From: Bacteroidia bacterium
Lineage (GTDB): Bacteria > Bacteroidota > Bacteroidia > J057
Length of the DNA stretch: 64,000 nucleotides
Direction of reading: 5' to 3'
Assembly (NCBI GenBank): GCA_019695295.1
Contig: JAIBAH010000014.1
Location: forward strand, 1-64,000
Of the stretch, positions 16,291 through 24,999 are shown piece after piece; positions within the stretch are counted from its first letter, which is position 1; each line of letters begins with the position of its first letter. Position numbers and translations under genes: made by a program. The notes under the pieces were generated by a model. That model saw only the letters and a program-made list of their open reading frames with translations, did not search any database and was not told the DNA's origin.

Positions 16291-18423
16291 ATGAAAAAAA
16301 TTCTGTGTTTTCTCCTGATTTTGCCCGGTTTAATCCTTACCGCACGTTCTGATGAAGGGATGTGGCTCCCGATATTGCTTAAAAGTATAGAAGGCGATAT
16401 GCAAAAAAACGGATTTAAACTGACTGCCGAAGATATATACAGTGTCAATAAATCCAGTATGAAAGACGCTGTTGTCTTATTCGGAGGGGGCTGCACCGGT
16501 GAATTAATCTCCAATGAAGGACTTATGCTCACCAATCATCACTGCGGATTCGGGCAGATTCAGTCACACAGTACCGTAGAGAAAGACTATCTCACCGAAG
16601 GATTCTGGGCTATGAATAAAAAAGAAGAACTTCAGAATCCGGGATTATCTGTAACTTTTATCATCCGGATGGAAGACGTTACCCAAAAGGTTTTATCCGG
16701 CATCAAGGATAAACTGACTGAAACCGAAAGGGCAGATATGATAAAAGCCAATATCGCCAAAGTATCCGGAGAACTCTCCAAAGAAAGCTATCAGAGTGTG
16801 GCTATACGTCCGTTCTATAATGGAAATGAATTTTACGCCTTCGTAACCGAAACCTACAAAGACGTAAGACTCGTAGGGGCTCCACCCCAGTCTATCGGAA
16901 ACTTCGGAGGAGATACCGACAACTGGGTATGGCCAAGACACAACGCCGATTTTTGTATTTTCCGTATCTATTCCGGACCTGACGGCAAGCCCGCAGAATA
17001 TTCCGAGAACAATATCCCCTACAAACCCAAATACTTTTTTCCGGTCTCTATGAAAGGGGTGGACGAAGACGATTTTACAATGGTATATGGATTTCCCGGT
17101 CGTACACAGGAATACATCAGCTCTTACGCTGTAGACTTCACCATGAACTACGAAGACCCCACAAGAATCAAAATCCGTGACGCAAGACTGGGACTTATGC
17201 TCGAAGATATGCGCAAAAACGATACTATCCGGATTCAGTACGCTTCCAAATATGCGGGCGTGGCAAACGGATGGAAAAAGTGGAAAGGAGAAGTAAAGGG
17301 ACTGAAAAAAACCAATGCCCTCGAAAAAAAGAAAATCTACGAATCTGATTTCAAGAAAAGAGTGGGAATGAAAGGAAAAAAAGAAGGTGAAATTCTGACT
17401 AAACTGGGAGAAATTTATCAGAAATATACCCCATTGAAGGCAGAAGAAGTTTATTTTTCGGAAGTTTACAACGGAATAGAACATCTGGCCTTAGCCAATA
17501 AAACAGCCGCCCTTCTGACAATTCCGGACGAAGCCCTCCTGAAAGCGGAAGCACTGAAACTGATACCCGGTGCTGAAGGCTTTTTCAAAAATTATACCGC
17601 TTCAGTGGATCATAAAATCATGGCTGCTTTATTGAAAATATATGCTGAAGATTTAGGTGAAAACCGGCTCCCGCCTTATCTTCTGACACTCAAAAAACAG
17701 TACAATAATAACTGGCAGGAATTTGCAGACGCTTATTTCAAAACCTCCGTATTTACAGATTTTGGCCGCTTCAAGGCTGCAATGGAGAATCCCAATCTGA
17801 AAACGCTTTCCGCTGACCCTGCAATTTTGCTTGCCAATGGAATGAGTTTATGGTATAATTCAGAAATTCTGCCTCCCGTGGGACGAATGATAACCTCTAT
17901 TGACTCCCTCAACCGGTTGTATATGACCGCTCAAAGAACCTATATGACAGAAAAGAAATTTTACCCGGACGCCAACAGCACCCTCAGGGTAACCTACGGA
18001 AGGGTAGAAGGGTTTTCTCCTGATGACGGCATTACATACAGTGCTTTTACTACGCTGGACGGTTTGTTTGAAAAAAATATGGCTCAACCCGAAAACCCGG
18101 ATTATACTTACAACAAAAAACTGCATACGCTCTATATAAAGAAGGATTACGGAAAATATGCCGCCAAAGACGGAAAAATCCATACTTGTTTTATCGCTTC
18201 CAATCATACCTCCGGCGGAAATTCCGGAAGCCCCGTTCTCAATGACAAAGGAGAACTGATTGGAATTAATTTTGACCGTTGCTGGGAAGGGACCATGAGC
18301 GATATTAATTATGATGTAAGCCTTTGCAGAAATATCTCTGCCGATATCCGTTTTGTACTCTTTGTAGTGGACAAAGTGGCCGGTGCCGGATATTTACTCA
18401 ATGAAATGAAACTCATAAAATAA
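16291..18423 (+). CDS. S46 family dipeptidyl peptidase, DPP11-type (Asp/Glu-specific)
   Basis: A 710-residue periplasmic serine peptidase that removes dipeptides from peptide N-termini. The signal peptide covers about residues 1-20, and the mature protein starts DEGMWLP as S46 enzymes do. The catalytic histidine lies in LTNHHCGF (His83/84), the aspartate in the DTDNWVWPRH motif, and the serine is Ser645 in GGNSGSPV. Arg663, in INFDRCWEG and exactly 18 residues after the serine, corresponds to Arg673 of Porphyromonas DPP11, which sets preference for acidic P1 residues; DPP7 has glycine there. The assignment to DPP11 rests on that residue and spacing. It has a good promoter and precedes a GtrA gene by 22 bp. 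Confidence 0.9.
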   Translation: MKKILCFLLILPGLILTARSDEGMWLPILLKSIEGDMQKNGFKLTAEDIYSVNKSSMKDAVVLFGGGCTGELISNEGLMLTNHHCGFGQIQSHSTVEKDYLTEGFWAMNKKEELQNPGLSVTFIIRMEDVTQKVLSGIKDKLTETERADMIKANIAKVSGELSKESYQSVAIRPFYNGNEFYAFVTETYKDVRLVGAPPQSIGNFGGDTDNWVWPRHNADFCIFRIYSGPDGKPAEYSENNIPYKPKYFFPVSMKGVDEDDFTMVYGFPGRTQEYISSYAVDFTMNYEDPTRIKIRDARLGLMLEDMRKNDTIRIQYASKYAGVANGWKKWKGEVKGLKKTNALEKKKIYESDFKKRVGMKGKKEGEILTKLGEIYQKYTPLKAEEVYFSEVYNGIEHLALANKTAALLTIPDEALLKAEALKLIPGAEGFFKNYTASVDHKIMAALLKIYAEDLGENRLPPYLLTLKKQYNNNWQEFADAYFKTSVFTDFGRFKAAMENPNLKTLSADPAILLANGMSLWYNSEILPPVGRMITSIDSLNRLYMTAQRTYMTEKKFYPDANSTLRVTYGRVEGFSPDDGITYSAFTTLDGLFEKNMAQPENPDYTYNKKLHTLYIKKDYGKYAAKDGKIHTCFIASNHTSGGNSGSPVLNDKGELIGINFDRCWEGTMSDINYDVSLCRNISADIRFVLFVVDKVAGAGYLLNEMKLIK

Positions 18424-18445
18424 ACCGATTCCCGGCAACCAACCA

Positions 18446-18895
18446 ATGATAGTAAAATATATCTCATTCGCATTTCTGGCATTTCTGGTAAATACGGGTG
18501 TATTCCATACTGCGGATTTGCTCCTTCAGGGAATTATCAATTCTGACAACTTCAGTATTCTCATTTTCAAGGGAGATGATATCCGTTTCTGGCTGGCTTA
18601 CGGCATGGGGCTGTTCGCCGGGTTTGTGTTAAAATACTTTCTGGACAAGAAATTTGTATTCTCTGACCAAAGAGAGACCCGGAAAAAAGAAGTTAAAAAA
18701 GTACTTCTTTACGCACTCATGTCCATCATAACCACCATTATCCTGACGCTGGTAGTGGCAGGATTTAAAGCGTATGTAAGCAGAGAAAGAGCCAAAGACG
18801 TAGGGCTTATTATCGGGTTGCTGATTGGTTATACCACCAAGTTTTTTCTGGATAAAAAATTTGTATTTACCCAGAAGAAAGAAGTACCTGCGTAA
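18446..18895 (+). CDS. GtrA-family membrane protein
   Basis: A 149-residue protein with four predicted membrane segments (about residues 3-20, 48-66, 85-107 and 118-136). The signature K(Y/F)FLDKKFVF occurs twice, at residues 63-72 and 132-141, each time right after a membrane segment; this suits the two-fold repeat of GtrA/DPMS folds. GtrA proteins are thought to help move or present polyprenyl-linked sugars across the inner membrane during glycosylation of surface polymers. No glycosyltransferase partner is adjacent. The gene lies 22 bp downstream of the S46 peptidase and ends at a strong terminator, so it is probably read from the peptidase promoter. Confidence 0.75.
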   Translation: MIVKYISFAFLAFLVNTGVFHTADLLLQGIINSDNFSILIFKGDDIRFWLAYGMGLFAGFVLKYFLDKKFVFSDQRETRKKEVKKVLLYALMSIITTIILTLVVAGFKAYVSRERAKDVGLIIGLLIGYTTKFFLDKKFVFTQKKEVPA

Positions 18896-18929
18896 AAAGC
18901 CTGTATTTTATCTTCCGGAAATCCAAAAC

Positions 18930-18965
18930 AGAAGACCTCAATCCGGCAGGTCTTCTTTTTTTTTT
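18930..18965 (+). terminator. Rho-independent terminator after the GtrA gene
   Basis: AGAAGACCT and AGGTCTTCT form a 9 bp stem followed by a run of about ten T. Confidence 0.88.
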
Positions 18966-19036
18966 GTAAAGCAACCCTGTTTTCTCTCCCCTCGTTTATG
19001 TTACAATATATTACCCCACTTAAAACAGTATTTGAC

Positions 19037-20887
19037 ATGAGAAACAGAAGGTACAGTATTTTTTATTCTTTCATTTACGGAGGACTTTGCCTGATTCTTT
19101 TCAATGGCAATGATTGTATTGCACAACCCTGTGTAAATGAATATACCCAAACGATTAACCCCGGTCAGCCTGCAAACCCTGTACAAAAACCGGGATGGAA
19201 CCTGATATTTCAGGATGAATTTACCGGAAAAGGCCTGAATATGGCGAAGTGGGACAGAACAGATTTAACCCTGCCCGGGAATCAGAATGCCTATACCATG
19301 AATCCAGGAATGGTATCCGTGGCCAGTGATGTTTGCGAAATAAAAATTGCTGGTACTCCTTACAACGGAGGTTCCATTTCTGTAGGAGAAATCAAAACCA
19401 TGAGTGCTACCAACCCCAATTTCATTCCCTATGATTTCCATTCCGGCCTGTATCTTGAAATAAGAGCCAAACTTCCGGCCTTTCATGAAGGAATAGGCTC
19501 TGCCGCATGGCTTTATAATTGTGCGGGACCAAGGTATAATGAAATTGTATTGTGGGAAACCGATGGCTATAATGAAAACAGACAGTACGCTTCCTATATC
19601 TGGCAAAATGGCCCGGGAAATCTGTGTGGTCAGGTGCTTCATATTGGCTGCTCCTGCGAGGATGTAAATAATAATGCGGTATTCAATCAGGGAAGAATCA
19701 AGCTAAAGGATTATCAGAATAATCCGGTTAATCTGAGTGCGCAGTTTGTAAACTATGGGCTGAAGATTACGCAGGATTCTATCATCTGGAGCGTAAATGG
19801 AGTGGTAACCAAAAAGATAAACGTAAACACCAATCCTCCCGGAAATTGTATTACGTATGACAAGCCGCTGAATGAATATACCCTGAGGATAAATACAGGA
19901 ATCCCGCTTACACCCGGCAACAGTCATCTGCCTTCCGCTGCTGATTTACCCCAAAGCCTGCTGATTGATTATGTAAGGGTATATCAGAAAAGCGGAACCA
20001 AAGCCATAAAACTCTACAATCCTCCTGCGGAAGTCTGTAAAAACACTTCGGGAAGCTTTGAATTGCACCACAGTTACTATCCGGGGGCTACTTACAGCTG
20101 GTCGTCTCCGGACTTTACCTTCTCCACCCTGTATCAACCCAATGCAAACAATTATGTATGTACTGTAACGCCCCTTGCGCAAACAGCGAATTCATCTAAC
20201 CCCTATACCATAAATCTGACGGCGGCTTTTCCGGGTGGTTATACTGAAAATCAGGACATCAAAGTATGTGTAGTAAATGCTTCCCCTCCCAGTCCTTCCG
20301 GCAATATCACCTCCAGCCGGATAGGAACAACCTGTTATTATGAAGCAAAATTACAGACCACTCAGTGCGAAGAAATAGAATGGAGCGAGGACAATGGTAT
20401 CAGCTGGACCAAAGGAAATACAGTACTCATTTCCGGACAATATTACAGTAAATACGGGTTCTTTGATCCCAACACCACTTATACGCTAAAAGTACGGAAG
20501 TCTAATGCCTGCGGTAAATCCTCAGCCATAAATAAAACCTTTACTACCGGTAGTGTGCCTTCCAACTGTGCATTCCGATTGGCAGGAAGTCCGGAAGATT
20601 CTGTTTCCCAACCGGAAGAAACGCCTTTCGTAAGAGGCGAAATCCGGGATATTTCTCATCACGAAGGCATTATTTCCCTGCCTGCATGGATTTATCCTGA
20701 AGGAAAAGAGACGTCTTTGACATATCGTATTTTTGATTTATCCGGAAGGCTTTTGCTTAATGGAATCACTTCCCATGCTGAAATCAGGATAAATAAAGCG
20801 GATTTGCCGGAAGGCATTCTGATTTGTCAGGTTTTCTCAGAGTCAGGTTTACTTATTTTCACACAAAAAATCATTCATATTCAATAA
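19037..20887 (+). CDS. Secreted GH16-like protein with altered active-site motif and T9SS-like C-terminus
   Basis: From ATG 19037 the protein has 616 residues with a signal peptide; the longer frame from 18998 adds residues before it. Residues 50-320 have the GH16 (laminarinase/agarase) layout: LIFQDEFTG near the start, then the active-site strand, then LLIDYVRVYQK at the end. The active site reads NEIVLWETDG. Glu169 and Glu174 are in the positions of nucleophile and acid/base, but the Asp normally between them in ExDxxE is Val171. Ig-like sequence follows, and the last 80 residues (IFDLSGRLLLNG ... LPEGILICQVF) resemble a T9SS sorting domain. Activity may be reduced or lost. It is followed after 4 bp by an outer-membrane protein gene. 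Confidence 0.75.
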   Translation: MRNRRYSIFYSFIYGGLCLILFNGNDCIAQPCVNEYTQTINPGQPANPVQKPGWNLIFQDEFTGKGLNMAKWDRTDLTLPGNQNAYTMNPGMVSVASDVCEIKIAGTPYNGGSISVGEIKTMSATNPNFIPYDFHSGLYLEIRAKLPAFHEGIGSAAWLYNCAGPRYNEIVLWETDGYNENRQYASYIWQNGPGNLCGQVLHIGCSCEDVNNNAVFNQGRIKLKDYQNNPVNLSAQFVNYGLKITQDSIIWSVNGVVTKKINVNTNPPGNCITYDKPLNEYTLRINTGIPLTPGNSHLPSAADLPQSLLIDYVRVYQKSGTKAIKLYNPPAEVCKNTSGSFELHHSYYPGATYSWSSPDFTFSTLYQPNANNYVCTVTPLAQTANSSNPYTINLTAAFPGGYTENQDIKVCVVNASPPSPSGNITSSRIGTTCYYEAKLQTTQCEEIEWSEDNGISWTKGNTVLISGQYYSKYGFFDPNTTYTLKVRKSNACGKSSAINKTFTTGSVPSNCAFRLAGSPEDSVSQPEETPFVRGEIRDISHHEGIISLPAWIYPEGKETSLTYRIFDLSGRLLLNGITSHAEIRINKADLPEGILICQVFSESGLLIFTQKIIHIQ

Positions 20888-20891
20888 AATC

Positions 20892-21473
20892 ATGAAAAAG
20901 CTACTCATTGTTTTTCTGTTTGCTTCTGTTTCAGTATTCGGGCAAGGGTCGGCAAAATCCATCGAAAACTACCGTCATGCGGTAATGGCGGAAGGGCTTG
21001 GGAGTGGATTTGTCTATTCCATTCAGTATGAATACTTGTGGTTAAAAAAGTCAGAGAAATGGGATTTCTCTACCGGAACAGGTTTTCGGTTTTATGCGGA
21101 CAATTACAATCGTGTTTTTATCCTGACACCAAGGGCTTCTGTTTTATACGGCAGGAAAAAATGGCAGGGCGAAGCGGGAATTACCCTCGTAGAGGGACTG
21201 CGTCAGTATCAGGACAGCAAGTACAACAGTTGGTACAATGAAAACAATCTGTCGCTAATCCCTTTATTTTCGGTTCGTTACAATCACAACCGGCTGCTGC
21301 TTCGCCTCACTGCCTACCCGCTGATAAAGTGGAATAATCAAAGCGGTTACAACCACTTCAACTTTACTCATTACATTCCTTATATGTTTAATCGTAGTGG
21401 GGATTTAAGAAATAAGCCTTTCATCGTTTGGCCCGGTTTCTCTGTGGGATACCGGTTTGGGAAGGGGAAATGA
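20892..21473 (+). CDS. Small outer-membrane beta-barrel-like protein
   Basis: A 193-residue protein with a signal peptide (MKKLLIVFLFASVSVFGQG) and alternating aromatic and polar residues along the mature chain, such as WDFSTGTGFRFYADNY and LLLRLTAYPLIKW. The chain ends VGYRFGKGK, close to the aromatic C-terminal strand expected of an outer-membrane barrel. No specific family recognised. It begins 4 bp after the GH16-like gene, so the two are co-transcribed and may work together at the surface. Confidence 0.65.
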   Translation: MKKLLIVFLFASVSVFGQGSAKSIENYRHAVMAEGLGSGFVYSIQYEYLWLKKSEKWDFSTGTGFRFYADNYNRVFILTPRASVLYGRKKWQGEAGITLVEGLRQYQDSKYNSWYNENNLSLIPLFSVRYNHNRLLLRLTAYPLIKWNNQSGYNHFNFTHYIPYMFNRSGDLRNKPFIVWPGFSVGYRFGKGK

Positions 21474-21552
21474 TTTCCTGAAAACAAAACAGAATCCCCT
21501 CGTTTTCAATTTTCTGAAAACTCCTCTTTTCCGGAAAAAGAAAAAACCGTAT

Positions 21553-22989
21553 TTATCTCACCCATACTTCTACCCTTCTGTTTTTTTCTCTTCCCTGAGG
21601 CGTAAGATTGGTGGAAACCGGCATGATTTCTCCCAGTCCTTTTACCAGTACATTGGAAATTCCATGGGATTTCAGTTCCCCTGCGACTGCACTGGCGCGG
21701 CTTTCAGCAAGTTTCTGATTACTCGCATGTGAGCCCTGATCATCCGTAAAACCCAGCAAAATTACTTGTTTTCCTTTATATTCCGGTTTATTCCAGTGGT
21801 CTGCCAGCCTTTCAATATCATCCATTGCCTTATTATCAAGCGTAGCAGAGCCTGTGATAAAATGTACATTAAAATTTTCCCGGCTTGCAGCGGCTATAGT
21901 TTTGCTGTACTCTGCCGGAACATTGGATATATCGGAGATGACAGTTTTGGAATCCACAGTTTTTAATTCCGTGGAGATAAATCCGCTCTTTTCCACTATT
22001 TTTTCGCCTTCATCCGAGAGTGCAAAATGAATAAATTCCGTTGCGATATTTCCGGAAGCAGGGTTTTTGTAAAGATACAACCTGCGGGAAAGCGGATAAT
22101 CCTCAGTAGCAATTGTAAAAGCATTGGGATAAAGAGGTGTGAGTTTTTCTTCTTCTGAAACCGCAAGCGCCTTATTATTTCCTACCGAATTGAGGGAAAC
22201 ATATCCTATTCCGTTGGGGTCTTCGGATATCGCTTTTGCCATTTCCTCGTTGCTTTTATATTCTCTTATTCCGGGCGCGAAACTGTTTCCATTCAGTACG
22301 GATGACTGAAAAAAACCATAAGTACCGGATTTACTGTCTCTGCCGTACAGATTGATAGTACCGGATTTTTCACCGGAAATCTGACTCCAGTTATTTACAG
22401 CTCCGCTAAAAATTGCCTGTAACTGTGGTTTGGATATATTCTTCAGCGGATTGCTCCCGGATACGATTACCGCAAGCCCGTCAAGCCCCAGAATATGTTC
22501 ATTCAGATGAGAACGGATATCTCCCTTAGCCATCAGCTTTGCAGCCTCCGTATCATTTACCGGTCTGGAAGACATCCCGATAGCAGCAGAATTATTTTCT
22601 ATATCCTTAAAGGCATTTTCAGAATCTTCTGAGTGAATGGTAATAAATCCGGCTTCTTCATGGGAATCATGTGAATTTTTCAGCTTCCTGTTTTCTCCGG
22701 AAACCCTGATTTCTTTAGAATCCAGCTCCGTTATCCTGAGATTTTCATACCCGTGACTTTCCATAAAAGCCTTTACCAAATCAGGCATGAGCTTAGCCCC
22801 AATCGTATTGGAACCCGAAATCCTGAATAGTTCCTTGCCTTCCGGAGCTTCTGCCTCTGAATGAGAATTTCCAGGCCGTCCGTAAGGTTTAATAATCGTT
22901 TTCCATAAGAAAAAACAAATCACAAGGCCAATCAGTGACCCCCCAATAAACATGAGCGTAGCACTATTATTTCTGTTTTGTTCGGCCAT
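21553..22989 (-). CDS. PstS-like substrate-binding domain fused to an OmpA peptidoglycan-binding domain
   Basis: A 478-residue inner-membrane-anchored protein. Residues 12-32 form one transmembrane segment. Residues 50-340 resemble a phosphate-binding PBP-like domain (ELFRISGSNTIGAKLMPDLV; GRDSKSGTYGFF; NGIGYVSLNSVG). Residues 370-478 are an OmpA C-terminal domain, ending with LGFTDDQGSHASNQKLAESRA and GREKNRRVEVW, that binds peptidoglycan. No pstCAB transport genes are present, so this is not a classical ABC transporter subunit. A sensor, scaffold or stress role at the cell wall is possible. A -7-like box (TACTTTTG on the minus strand, 23018-23025) precedes the start, next to the dnaJ terminator. 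Confidence 0.82.
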   Translation of the reverse strand: MAEQNRNNSATLMFIGGSLIGLVICFFLWKTIIKPYGRPGNSHSEAEAPEGKELFRISGSNTIGAKLMPDLVKAFMESHGYENLRITELDSKEIRVSGENRKLKNSHDSHEEAGFITIHSEDSENAFKDIENNSAAIGMSSRPVNDTEAAKLMAKGDIRSHLNEHILGLDGLAVIVSGSNPLKNISKPQLQAIFSGAVNNWSQISGEKSGTINLYGRDSKSGTYGFFQSSVLNGNSFAPGIREYKSNEEMAKAISEDPNGIGYVSLNSVGNNKALAVSEEEKLTPLYPNAFTIATEDYPLSRRLYLYKNPASGNIATEFIHFALSDEGEKIVEKSGFISTELKTVDSKTVISDISNVPAEYSKTIAAASRENFNVHFITGSATLDNKAMDDIERLADHWNKPEYKGKQVILLGFTDDQGSHASNQKLAESRASAVAGELKSHGISNVLVKGLGEIMPVSTNLTPQGREKNRRVEVWVR

Positions 22990-23030
22990 AAGATGAATTC
23001 AAAAAGGTTTATCTCTGCAAAAGTAAAAAA

Positions 23031-23053
23031 AAACGGGCTGATTCAGCCCGTTT
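23031..23053 (-). terminator. Rho-independent terminator of grpE-dnaJ
   Basis: AAACGGGCTG and CAGCCCGTTT form a perfect 10 bp stem with a three-base loop, followed on the minus strand by a T-run. It lies 15 bases past the dnaJ stop. Confidence 0.9.
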
Positions 23054-23067
23054 CTCATAAATATTTT

Positions 23068-24237
23068 TTAAGGTTTTGAAAAGAACTCCCGCATTCGCCT
23101 GAAAAATCCCTTGTCTTCCTTTTTGGGGTTCGGTTGAAAGTTGGAAGAGACCTTCATTTTGTTCAGCATTTCCTTTTCCTGCGAACTTATCTCCTGCGGC
23201 ACCCATACATTGATATGAACCAGCATATCACCCGTTCCGTACCCGTTGATGTTGGGTAAGCCTTTACCTCTTAATCTGACAATTTTGCCGGGAATTGTAC
23301 CGGGTTTTACGTCAAAACGAACCTTTGTTCCATCAATTGTAGGCACATCGGCTTTTACCCCCAGTACAGCATCAGGGAAAGTGATAAACAAAATATAATG
23401 AAGGGTATCTCCGTCTCTTTCAAAAATCTCATGGGGTTTTTCCGAAATCTGAATGATCAAATCGCCGTACTCCCCTCCCCTGAGGCCGGAATTTCCTTTT
23501 CCTCTCACAGAAATTGCCATTCCTTCCTGAACACCCGCCGGAATTTTCACAGAGAACGTTTCCTCTTTCGGAGTTCTTCCTTTTCCTTCACAGGATTTAC
23601 AGCTTTTTTCAATGATTTTTCCCTCACCGTTACAGGTTGGGCATGCGCTCACCATAATTTGCTGAAAAAAGCCGCCACCGGCAACCTGACGATATTCCCC
23701 GGAACCATTACAGGTAGGACAGGTTCTGAAGGCAGTGCCACTTTCAGCTCCGGTAGAACTACAATCATTACAACCTGCAAAACGGTTGAGTTTGATTTTC
23801 TTTTCTACTCCTGAATTGATTTCCTCAAGGTCCAGTGCCATCTCAATCCGTAAATCAGCGCCTCTTTGTCCTCTTCTTCTTTTTTGTCCTCCTCGGCCAC
23901 CTCCGCCGCCGCCAAAGAAACTACCAAATCCGCCATCTCCGAAGATATCCCCGAAATTAGAGAAGATATCGTCCATATTCATTCCGCCTCCACCGAAACC
24001 TCCGCTTCCGTTTTCAAAAGCTCTGTGTCCCATTTGGTCATAACGGGCGCGCTTCTGAGGGTCGCTCAGAACATCGTATGCTTCTGCAGCTTCCTTGAAC
24101 TTATCTTCAGCGGTTGGGTCATCCGGATTTCGGTCAGGATGATATTTCAATGCCATTTTTTTATAGGCTTTTTTTATTTCTTCGTCTTTAGCGGTTTTTG
24201 TTATTCCCAAAACCTCATAATAATCGCGCTTTGCCAT
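23068..24237 (-). CDS. dnaJ: Chaperone DnaJ
   Basis: A full-length 389-residue DnaJ, the co-chaperone that stimulates DnaK ATPase. The J domain with HPD (KYHPDRN) is at residues 1-70, followed by a Gly/Phe-rich linker with GGGGG runs. The zinc-binding domain has four cysteine motifs: [24 protein letters not shown] and CKSCEGKG. The first has Ser where CxxCxGxG has Gly. The C-terminal substrate-binding domains are intact. It lies 24 bp downstream of grpE and the pair ends at a strong terminator. No dnaK gene is in the window. Confidence 0.97.
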   Translation of the reverse strand: MAKRDYYEVLGITKTAKDEEIKKAYKKMALKYHPDRNPDDPTAEDKFKEAAEAYDVLSDPQKRARYDQMGHRAFENGSGGFGGGGMNMDDIFSNFGDIFGDGGFGSFFGGGGGGRGGQKRRRGQRGADLRIEMALDLEEINSGVEKKIKLNRFAGCNDCSSTGAESGTAFRTCPTCNGSGEYRQVAGGGFFQQIMVSACPTCNGEGKIIEKSCKSCEGKGRTPKEETFSVKIPAGVQEGMAISVRGKGNSGLRGGEYGDLIIQISEKPHEIFERDGDTLHYILFITFPDAVLGVKADVPTIDGTKVRFDVKPGTIPGKIVRLRGKGLPNINGYGTGDMLVHINVWVPQEISSQEKEMLNKMKVSSNFQPNPKKEDKGFFRRMREFFSKP

Positions 24238-24261
24238 TGATTCAAAATTTTAATGGTAATA

Positions 24262-24861
24262 TTATTCTCCTATCACTACTTTCGCAGGACGTATGACTTT
24301 TTCTCTCAGGGTATATCCCTTTTCAATTTCATCAAAAATCAACCCTTTTTTCTCCTCTTCTTCTACAGAAATTGCAGTAATTGCCTCATGAAATGCAGGA
24401 TTAAATACTTTTCCGATAGAATCCACAGACTCAAGTCCCGCTTTTTGAAAAGCGTTTCTCATATTTTTGGCCACCATGTCTATTCCTTCCTTAATTGCTG
24501 TCAGATTGTCAGATTTTTCGATGGCTTTCAGGGTTCTGTCAAAATCATCGAGAACCGGTAAAAGTTGTTTAATCAGTCCTTCATTGGCAAAAACCACGGT
24601 TTCAGAGGCTTCCTTTTCCTTGCGTTTACGGAAGTTCACAAAATCTGCCTGTAAGCGCAGGTTTTGCTCTTTCATGGAAGCATTTTCTGATTCCAGGGCA
24701 AGTATTTTTTTATTCAGCGCAGAGATTATCTCCAATTCCTCTTCGATAAGCTGATTTTCATTTATTTCTGACTCATTAAAATCCATTGTTTGATTTTCGG
24801 AAACAGGCACTTCCTGTATTTCCTTTTCGTCATTGGGATGTATTAAATTTTCGTCCTGCAT
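24262..24861 (-). CDS. grpE: Nucleotide exchange factor GrpE
   Basis: About 199 residues from ATG 24861. An acidic, disordered N-terminus is followed by a long coiled coil (residues 45-95) and the GrpE signature region (GLESVDSIGKVFNPAFHEAI; GYTLREKVIRPAKVVIG, each in one stretch). GrpE releases ADP from DnaK. The frame is open to 24894, but that start would add a run of lysines encoded by the A-rich leader, so the later ATG is preferred. It is the first gene of the grpE-dnaJ operon. I did not find a CIRCE or other heat-shock operator upstream. Confidence 0.95.
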   Translation of the reverse strand: MQDENLIHPNDEKEIQEVPVSENQTMDFNESEINENQLIEEELEIISALNKKILALESENASMKEQNLRLQADFVNFRKRKEKEASETVVFANEGLIKQLLPVLDDFDRTLKAIEKSDNLTAIKEGIDMVAKNMRNAFQKAGLESVDSIGKVFNPAFHEAITAISVEEEEKKGLIFDEIEKGYTLREKVIRPAKVVIGE

Positions 24862-24999
24862 ATTTTTCTTTTTCTTTTTAAAAAAATTGTACATGAAACT
24901 TTTGGTCTGATAGATTTGCTTTTTACCCTGAAAAACCGGATAAACAGTATTCCTTTACATATAATATGCCAATACAAAGAAATTTGCCAGAATGTCAGT

